DNA from: Siderastrea radians
Lineage: Eukaryota > Cnidaria > Anthozoa > Scleractinia > Rhizangiidae
Assembly: GCA_964017195.1 (NCBI GenBank)
Contig: OZ024900.1
Coordinates: 31,326,641-31,390,640, forward strand
Reading direction: 5' to 3'
Length of the DNA stretch: 64,000 nucleotides
The position numbers and the translations under genes are program-made. Shown piece after piece: positions 49,501 through 59,100 of this stretch; the first letter of the stretch is position 1; each line of letters begins with the position of its first letter. The notes below the pieces were generated by a model. That model was not told where the DNA came from. It did not search any database and saw only the letters and a list, made by a program, of their open reading frames with translations.

Positions 49501-50191
49501 GGGCATGTTTTTTCCCAAAACAAACTTAAATGTCTGAAAGAAAAAAAACGTGGCTACCCCCAATTTTCTGTTTGCGATACAACAGCCCTTGCTAAGATCT
49601 GCTTTTCCCGAATAGGCATGAAACTCCGCAAAAAAAAAAAAAAAAAAAATACGCTGAAGGTATGCGAAGTAACAAAGAGAAGCAACGCCCTTAACGCAGG
49701 CGCAAGTACAAGGTCATGGAAGCACCTGCCTCGTCCCCATGCACCGGTATTGGGCGGGAAAACAGGGAGCGCTGAGCGTTGTGGGAGGGATGAAAAACCG
49801 GCAGCAGTGCATCCGAACCAAAACTCCATGTGCACCGCCACAGAACAAGGTGGGAAGCCTGGGGACGAGGTGCATGGAGGAACGGTGTTAACACGTGGAT
49901 GTTAGCCATGTTTGCAGACTTAACTGTATACGCTATTGACCTTTGTCACACGGCGCCATGTTGAGTCCCCGGAGAATAAAAAGCTTTGTTTTGCCACGTC
50001 TAAACTCGTTTTCAAGTTTTCACTGCGAGGCTAGATGGCGAAAATGTTTTGTTTTTATGCTAAATAGTAGCCGCGTAAAAAAGGACTATACAAACCCTGA
50101 TTCTCTTGTGACTCCAGTCTGCTTGTTCCTTGAGTCTGCGTTCAGTGGAGAGGCGAGCATTCAGCTCTTCAGAAAGCCAACGAAATTTACC
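43561..50191 (-). CDS. CEP128: CEP128 C-terminal part, window exons 16-26
   Basis: Exon 16 carries GKFRWLSEELNARLSTERRL, the counterpart of the vertebrate LQWLCEEL stretch. Exons 17-20 follow the vertebrate order (DKQSMLLDELAAQKK, DRIAQLTAHLET, LDDRQKVLEEFDSLR). The tail from exon 24 is unstructured, Ser/Pro/Lys-rich (SPKAKQRRLHQFPDTPP; LSSPLKTDRKRSHKLQEYRG). The last exon needs the donor GAAA|GTTAGT at 44,360. If it is not used, the frame stops at TAG 44,356-44,358 with an AATAAA at 44,203-44,208, so two C-termini are possible. Confidence 0.8.
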
Positions 50192-53100
50192 CTGCAAACG
50201 AAATTAGAAAACAATCAACCAGCTTTTTTATGCCCCAGTCTAAACAAATCCAGCGACAAAAAATGTAGTAGATGCTCGCTATATTAAACTCCAAACAGAA
50301 TGGAAAAGAGTTCGCCATAGCAGGGGTGAGATAGAGAGTGTTTGAAGAGAATGGTGTCCGTACCTTTAAACAAAACGAAACTGCGACAAAAATTAGGAGC
50401 CTGAATTCAAATATCATGTCAATCCAGGATTAGTCTAATCCTGCTTTGAATAACCAAGATCTAGCCTGCGGGGTTCTTCCGGCCGTTGGAAACGTTTTTT
50501 TTTTGGTTGCTACTTGTCAGGCACCCTCTTGGCGCGGCCAAAAAGCGATAAACGTTTTAACACACCGTCAGTACCACAGAAATGTTTGCTACGCAGGCTA
50601 AACAAGACCTAATGCCCTGCTCTCCCTACCAAACACGCCTTCAGCGCACTATAGAAAGCGGAATCCAAGTTGAGTTTGATTTTCTAGGTCGTGGAAGCTG
50701 AAATTTTTCAGTTTTGTCATTTGAAGAACAAAAATGACCAGTGTCACATAAAATAAAGGAAACATTTCGCCCCAGTGAAGTCATAAAAGTTGTACTCACA
50801 ATCATGTCAGCAATCCAGTGCTGAGAGTTGTTTCTTATGCTTCCGCTGGCGAGGAGGGACTTCAAAATAAGTAAAAACAGTTCAGTGACAGTTTAACTCT
50901 GACAAAATGAGAATGAAATGCCAACTGAAGCATAAACAAACGCTCGATGGATTTAAGTTAAGACTGATGGACTAAATAAGTGATATGATTCAAGTAGAAA
51001 GAAGATCCAAGTAATATAAACGCAGCAGCTTTCGGAAGCGCAAAGGCTTATGCAAAAAAAATGACTTTTTTAGTACACTTAAACTGTTTGACATTTGAAC
51101 ATTTTAAGAGGTAAACCAAACGCAAACCAAGAAAGACCAAACGTCGACGTTCAAAATTTTACACTGTCTCCAAATTGGCTGAACTACTCCCCAGGAAAAC
51201 CAGACCTCCTATCTGACTGAAAAACTGAGTGACCGACTGAATGAGAGAATGATCAAATGGATCGATTGATTGATTGATTGATTGATTGACTGACTGACTG
51301 ACTGACTGACTGACTGACTGACTGACTGACTGACTGACTGGCTGACTGACTGACTGACTGACTGACTGACTGACCGACCCACTGACTGACTAAGGAACTC
51401 ACCGGAAGCGGCGTGTCAGAGTCCCTACAGATCTGCTCGATAACTCGGTCTAACTGATCATCAACCTTTTGCAGGCCAGACTGCAAGAAGCAAAGAAACA
51501 AGTTAGTCATTACACAACGCACATTGAAATGGGACGAAGTAAACGTTAATACTGCTGTCATTAAAAAATCCCCCTATTTCCGCTTGAGATACGAAACGGC
51601 ATCTACGTAAAAGCCTCACAAATGCTATACAAACACGTTACTGAGTTAAAAAAACAGACTTGACCAGTAAAACTATGCAGCTTTGTTATACAATTATTCT
51701 GTAAATGAAATGACACTTTTTCTTTCCCCAAATTTTGGCTTGTAAAAGTTCTATCTGTTTCAAACGTTGAGAGGGCCTAAGATGCCTAGGCCTGTAAATA
51801 AAACATAAGTAAACATAAATTGAATTCAAATTACCTTCTCAGTACACAAAGAATGAAAAGCCCCCACTCTTAATCGAGACAGCAGACGTGAGCTCACAGC
51901 GAACTAACTGGACATTTTGTCACGTGACTTTTAATTCGAACTTATACAATACGACAGGATTAACTGACTATCACAAAAATATAATTTATTTATTCTACCT
52001 GCTGCTCCTCAGCAGCTTTCTCCAGTGCGTACTGATTGCGCCTCAAAGCATCCTCCAGCTGAGTGATCCTTTAGAGAAAACAACACTTAAATTCAGATAT
52101 CTCCCACAGCTACCTTGTGAAGAGGCTCTTTACTCAACGATGTAGCGAAACAAAGATTGGCTAGAGAAGAGAGAGGGAGAACCTCGTTCCCAGGGTCTCT
52201 CTTCTTCCCGTCCCCAAGGATTTTTTTCTTGACGGCAGGGTCGCCGCAACTGATATCTTTGAATGGAAAAACCAACAGCCTACGTGTTCCCGGCCCCACA
52301 GCCATAAGGCTACAAGTACTCAGCAAGCTAGAGAATCCAGTTATACTTTTTGCAACTCTTCGGAAAGATATTTCCCAACGATGACATGAGATTGTAAGGG
52401 CCTGTGCACATGGAGGTGGGGGACCCCGGGGACGTGAGGTACCCCGCCTACCCGTTGTGAAAAAAAGCTAGCCTTCACATACAATCCCGGGACACTGGGT
52501 TGAGGTTTAAAATAGTTCTAATATTCCTCACTGTTCTTTTCGTTCAAGGGCTTTTCAGGCTGAGTGGTGCTTTTAGGCCCAAATTCATCGAAGTAATCAA
52601 TCGCAAAGCATCGGCGTATCTCTGTGCACATCGCCGATAGGTCCTGCTCGAAATCCTTTTCATTTAAGCCGCATGTAACTTTGTATTCGTTAAGAGTTTC
52701 AGTAGTTCAGCTTTATTATCGCACTCCACGCTTAAATTGTCGCTGGCACCGTCAACTTCTTCAGTATTTTCTTCGCTAAAACTGTTTTTCTCGACGATTT
52801 GAAGATGAAATCGTCTGAAAATCTCGCCAGGCTTGTAGTGGTTGGCAGCCATGTTGATAAATGCGTGGATGGACATCACCCCAGTTAGGCGGGTTACCCC
52901 ACCTTCGGCTTTCACGTGGAGAAAACTCACCCCAGCTAAGCGGGTTACCCGGCCCGGCTGACCGGGCAACCCGCCTCGGTGGGGTACCCCACCTCTCATG
53001 TGAACGCCATCAAGAAAAAAAGAGAGAGTGTATGGAGAGATTTGTTACCCCACCGAGGCGGGGGACCTCACCTTCCCGGGGTCCCCCACCTCCATGTGAA

Positions 53101-56100
53101 CAGGCCCTAAGAAGATTTCGTTTTCTAGCGTTACGTTGAGTTAACGGGTTGGTTAGGCCTCAACCAGAGACGCTGCCTTTAAAAATGCAAGACAATTTAG
53201 ACAAGTAATTAACAATTTAACGTACCTGCCCTGGTTCACCTCTATTTTCTCTTTCTGCAACGGTTAAAAAGAAATTTATTAGTTTCACTTTTAAAGTATG
53301 CATGACACGATTCAATCTTTTCGTTATACTCACCAAGTTCTCTGTTTCCTCTTTGGCCTGTTCGTAACGTGCTTTTAGCTTATTGTTCTCTTCTGTTGCT
53401 CTGTTATACAATACAATTAAACCATCATCAAAAATTCGCATTTACTGATTTACGCCCTAACCAGTAAGCCAGTAAGGTAGTGTTTACACGGGCACGGCTC
53501 ATCGATTTGAAACAGCGGGTTTACCATCTATATATATCGAAATCGTGTCTTTTTGAAACGCTCTCGAAAGTAAAGCGTTTTTAAAACGAGGTATAAAACA
53601 CCGAAACAGCGTCTTTTTGAAACACTCTCCAACGTGAGGCGGTTTGAAAACAACAAGGTGGCATCTACCGTGTTTAAAAAGACACTGAAACCTTGTCGTT
53701 TTAAACTAACGCTGTCAAAACAATACGTTTTAACGTAGCGTGTAATAGTATAACTGGACAACTGTGAACTTTACTTTACTGTCCATCTACAAGCTGCCTA
53801 AATTGCAGCATATAAAAACACATAACAGTACTTACACATTTAGGTCAGTGGTGACTTTTTCCATCTCTTCTCTGTCCTTTTCTTGACGTTTACGCAAAGC
53901 TTTGATCGTTGACGTTTCATCCGCAAGCTGAATCTGAATTTCAAAGAAATATTCTTACCCCATTTCTTTTTTTAACCCCTTAACGTAATCGTCACCCCTC
54001 CCTACCCTGCTGTTTTAATAAAAAAACCTCCTAAGCGACTTAAATTCCATAAGATTTCCATTACTTTGATTTCATATGGCTTGAGTCTAAAAGGAAAACT
54101 TCGAGTTTTTTTTTCTTGGAAGGGGGAAGAGGAGGGGGAAATATCCCCACCCCTCCCCTCTATGTTATGAGAACAATAACTGTGCAGATGGTAGCTGCAG
54201 TGTACGTGTATTTCGGGCGACCAAGCGGGTAACAGTGGAAAGAAAGTTGGAACTAGCCTGCATAGCATGCGAAAACGGGGAGCGGGAAGGAGGAGTGAAA
54301 AAGTGGGAGGAAAATGAGGGTCCCTCCCTTATTTTCCTTTCACTTTCTTGCCCCTTCCCCTTCCCCGTTTACACCTGCAGGCTAGTTGGAACAATCACAA
54401 GTAACCAAGGGAGGAGGAATCATACCCTGCTTATTCTTGCATGTCACACTTACGATTATTCTAGCGCTTGCCGTCAAAGAATACAGGCTACAAGCAATGC
54501 AGGCTACAATGGAACTCTAGAAATTTTTATTCATTTCTCGCCGAGAATGAGAACCTTTTTTCTCCCAGGCAGAGTGAAATGGTTCTTATATATTGGAAGT
54601 CTAGTGAGAAATCAGGCTGTTTAGTTTCTAAATAGTTTCTTATTTTTGACAAGGTGAACACTAATTGCTGCTGGCCTAATTAGTAACTAACTATAGTTGG
54701 AGCGTCAGTGTTTTAATCAGTAGAAAGGCAATCAGATTTATACTCTACATTATAATTATCGACCTCCACAGTACCAGGGCTGCAAATTATTTTTCTTTCT
54801 TGAAAGGACATGTGTCCGACCAAGTCTCCATTTTGGTCGGACAAAACAGAAAAGTGGTCGGACGTTTCCTTTTCTTAATTATTATTTTTAACGGGAAGTC
54901 TTTTTTTTAAAAAATTATTTCTTATCATTACTTACTTACTACTTGGTTAAAAAATTTGTCCGGACATAATGCCCGACCAAAGTTAAGATTTCGCCGGACA
55001 TGGGCCGATGACCGACGGTTATTTGCAGCTCTGCAGTACTATTTTGTTTTTTCAAATAAGAACCGTGCTTTACTTTTTTTTGTTTTGTTTTGCATCAGAG
55101 TTTCTCCAGAGGTCATAACATCTACCATGGCCTAAAACGGTTCTTTTACTATTCTCTTGGTTTACCTTTATGTCAGCTATTTGTTCCTCCAGTTCGCCTC
55201 TCTGTTTACCGGATTTTTTACTGGCGTCTTGCAGAGCTTGATCATGATTAGCCTGGGAAAGAAAGAGGAATGACAGATAGTGTTGGAATTGAAGTTTGCA
55301 ACAAAAAAAATGAGTTGCTTCACAGTCCGTTAAACAACATCAAACTAAATTTACACCCAATTTCACTGCACTGTGCAAATAACGGTTCCTCAAACATGAC
55401 TCGCCTCAGAAGACGGTGAAGCAAAGTAAGTCGCAATTCATTTTTCTTTTCATTTAGAACAACAGTATTTACTTGGTGAACACATTTATAGGCGAATTTT
55501 CTTCTCGGTTTTTTTTTTTCGTTTTGGGCTAATAGGCCATACCCAAGGTGCCTTTCAGTTTTATTTGCATGTGAACAGAAATTCATTTTGATATGAAGCG
55601 TTGCGCACCCAGGCCTCGCTTGGAAAAAGAGGCTAAAGAAAATTCGAAAATGGCCCATTTCAACGACGGGTAAATAACGCTTGGATACCCGCGATCTGCA
55701 AACTGTAGTGAAATCAGCTGTGAATTTGTGGGTTAAAAGTGAAACAAACCGTGAGGGTCTGGATCTGCTCCTCAAGCTCCCTGAGTGCATTTGTATGGGC
55801 ATCTCGTTCCTATAGAGATAATAGGAGAATTTGTTATTTGATCAAAGTTTTTCACAGACCACAAGCATTACCACACTTCACCCTCAAGGTGAATCGAGCG
55901 AGAAGCCGAACACGCGAGGAAGGGCGCCAAGATTCGCGCGTAATCAAGTTCCCGCGTGGAAGGTGATTATTGTATGTGCTTGCGTGTTTCGAAACACAGG
56001 GCGAAAAACAACAGGAGAATTTATTACTTGGAAAAAGTTTTTCAAAGACTACAAGCAGTCCTCCTCGTGCGAGAAGTCGAACACGTAAGAAGGCCCGCAA

Positions 56101-59100
56101 AACATCGCGCAACATATCAAGTTCCCGCGTGGATGGTGATTATTGCGTGTGCTTGCGTGTTTCGCAGGTCGCTCGACTATGCTTCAGAGAAACCAGGGAT
56201 TAGGATAACGGGTGAATTTGCTTACTTAATCTATGAGTTTAGAATACAAGCAGTCTCTCTTTTCTCTCAGGCTGAGGGTGTGACAAGTGAGAACTGAAGC
56301 CAAACATGGGAGAACGAGATTGAAAACTCGCGCAAGACCAGACGTTCCAGCGCGGAGGATGTTTATTGCATGTGTTTGCATGGTTTGTATTTCGCTCGAC
56401 TATCATTAAAAGCAACCAAGAACTGTTGCACGGAACAGACATTATCGAGGTATGTTTAGTAACATACTTGTTGCAGTTGAGCGTAAAGTGAGGCAGCTTC
56501 TTCCTTTGCTGCTCTTTCTTGTTGTCTGGCCTCCAAAATACGTTCTTCGCAATGCTGCAAGCAAGAGATAAACTCACAATAATCAGAAGAGCCACTAACG
56601 CATAACAGCGTGACAAAATAGGCTCGCAACAATCGGTAGAGCCTTCAGCCTAGTACAAAAGGCTCTCAAGGCAATTTTGCAAAAAAAAATTTATACGCGG
56701 GCATTCTTAAACCTTATCCCACATACAATCACTCGGAGCCAAAACTATGTGACAGAGTACATTGGGACAAAAAATTGCGCCTAAAAAATAATGTCTTCCG
56801 CACCCTCCTTTCAACCTCCTGCCCATTCTCTAGAAAACCAAGATACGCTGGTAATCAGCCAAGAGGCTTACCTTCAAAGTTCTGAAGTTTATAATTTTTT
56901 TTTTGAGACGCTTGCTTTTTCGATAACAGTTCACAGCCTGTAACAGTAACTAGGCCCAGTCCTTTTGACTTACCTGTCGCTGCTCTGCTTCTTCTTGAAG
57001 TTTATCAACTAGTTTGGCCACTTTAGAACGCAGCTCTTTGATTTCTCTCATTTCCCTCTGCAAATAGTTCAACATAAAACAACGAATCAACCGACCTCTT
57101 TTCTTGTTGTTTTTATCGGTTAGCAAGGAAACGTATATTAAAAAGAAGGGAAATTGATAAGGGCGACTGGGAAACGCAAGTTATTTTCGTTAACTCTCTT
57201 TCGCTGGGACTTCAACATCTCTCGATAATTAAGACGTGTCCGCAAGACGGGAGTTGACTAAATTACAACCGACTCTTTTGGGACAACTGATCTCGTGTCG
57301 GTAAGAGCAAGGGTGCATAACAAGGGAAGTTTTTTCGTTTGTTTGTTTGTTTGTTTGTTTGTTTTTAACTTGTTTCTTTTTTCTTTTTCGTATATCTTTT
57401 CTCAGCTTGGCAGGGACTATAAGTCATGTCTGTGGTATAAGGGGTGACTTTTGGTCAGCTGTTTATGACCAAAACGAAATTATTGCTTTAAGCGGCAAAT
57501 AGGAAGAACTTATAGAAGGAATTAATAGAAAGCAGAACGTAGGGCTTGTTTCTCGAAAGTCCAGGTAACTTTTCGGGGCCGAAGCTATACTTTAAAATCA
57601 AAATCTACAGAATGGTGGTGTAGCTTTTAGCCCACAAACCAGCTCGAATTGTTTCGCAAACTTACAACTTTACTGCTTAGCTTTAAAAACCAACAAAATT
57701 TAAATCTTTAAGGTAAACCTTGCACTCATATAAAAAGCTTTCCCGGCCCGAAAAGTTGTCTGGACTTTCGAGAAACGGACCCCTAGACACAAGGGAACAT
57801 TTACGCACCACCGGTTCATGTCCTTGCAATCCTTGTTCAGCTTCTCGTTCTAGTCTCTTGCATTTTGTACGATATCTAGGAAACGAGAAAAACTTCAGTG
57901 ATGAGCCGAAAGAAAAAATACAGTTTAAAAAAAGTTTTAACTGTTGCTTTCTTTGACTTTTGTCATTAAGCAACCAGGTATTTCGAGAGGCAGAAGTAAC
58001 GGGGTGATTTGAAAAGAAGACAATAGGTATGGAAGATTAATATGGGGAGACTATACGGTGGCTTAACGTGAAGTTTCGCAAAAGAATGGACAGCATCTGT
58101 GTAAAAAAGTAACAGCCTCTGTGAAGGTGACAGCCAAACGTCAACATTTTTTGGTATTTTTTTCTTTCCAATTGTGCAAATGCTGACAGTTAACTGGTTA
58201 TTTTACAAAGAACACTAATTTAAGCATCACTGGGCTTGAACACAGGCTGGTGGTAATACCCACACGAGTCAAAAACTTCAAAATTTAACACTCACGCAGT
58301 CGACGAACGTGAAAACAGGCCTTCCCCCGTTTAAAACAGCAAACGGCAGACGGCAAACGTGAAAAAATGGCGGGAAAATCAGGATCACTTGATTATTTAT
58401 GCCGTTTTCATTTACCTTGAAAATGATGTTATATCTCTCTGTTAAAACTGTGAATGGTTTGAAACCGGGAGTCATATCATAGCTCGGTAAATTATGATCG
58501 TCCGGGTGAGTTTAACCAGGTGGTTGTTAGGGGGGTGGGGTGGGGGCCACTAAACTTACTCTTTAATTGACTGCAAAGCTTTGTTCCTTAGCTCAGCTCT
58601 CTTCTTATCACTCTCTTTCAACTGATTCTCCTTATCCTCCAACTGTCCTTCGAGCTCCCGTACATCCTTCACAGCCTCCTTCAATTTCTTATTCACAGAC
58701 TCTAGTTCATTCACATATCGTTTTTTCTGCTCCTCGCTCTCCTCGTATTTGGACAGTAAATCCCTCATTTGGCCCAGTAACCGCTCCTGCTGCTCGTCCT
58801 TTCGATCCATGTCCTGGTGCAGAGCTTCTAAGTTGTTCAACATGTCGAGTCTGCCGGCAAAATATAAGGTACAGGCAAGGAAAACAGTCAAAACAACTCT
58901 ACTCGCACAGGACCCAATTTACCCCCCCTCCCCCCCCCAAAAAAAAACAAAATTGCTGGCCCTTTTTGTACCCCACCTCCCACCATTAAAGATAATGTCT
59001 TTGTTGTTGCACCTCTCTACCAGTAGAAAAACAGAGAAAAAAATGACTCAAACCTGTTTGTGCTTGTTTTACTAGCCATGCCAGCTTCTTGCTAGCAACA

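Noticed and set aside
49618..49909. 95-codon ORFs on both strands
   Set aside because: They lie in a dispersed GC-rich repeat shared with 9,590-9,690.
55320..55802. 160-codon minus-strand ORF
   Set aside because: Overlaps CEP128 window exon 8 in another frame and runs into intron; no splice or composition support.
58567..58989. 140-codon plus-strand ORF
   Set aside because: Antisense shadow of CEP128 window exon 4, whose frame is supported by splicing and homology.
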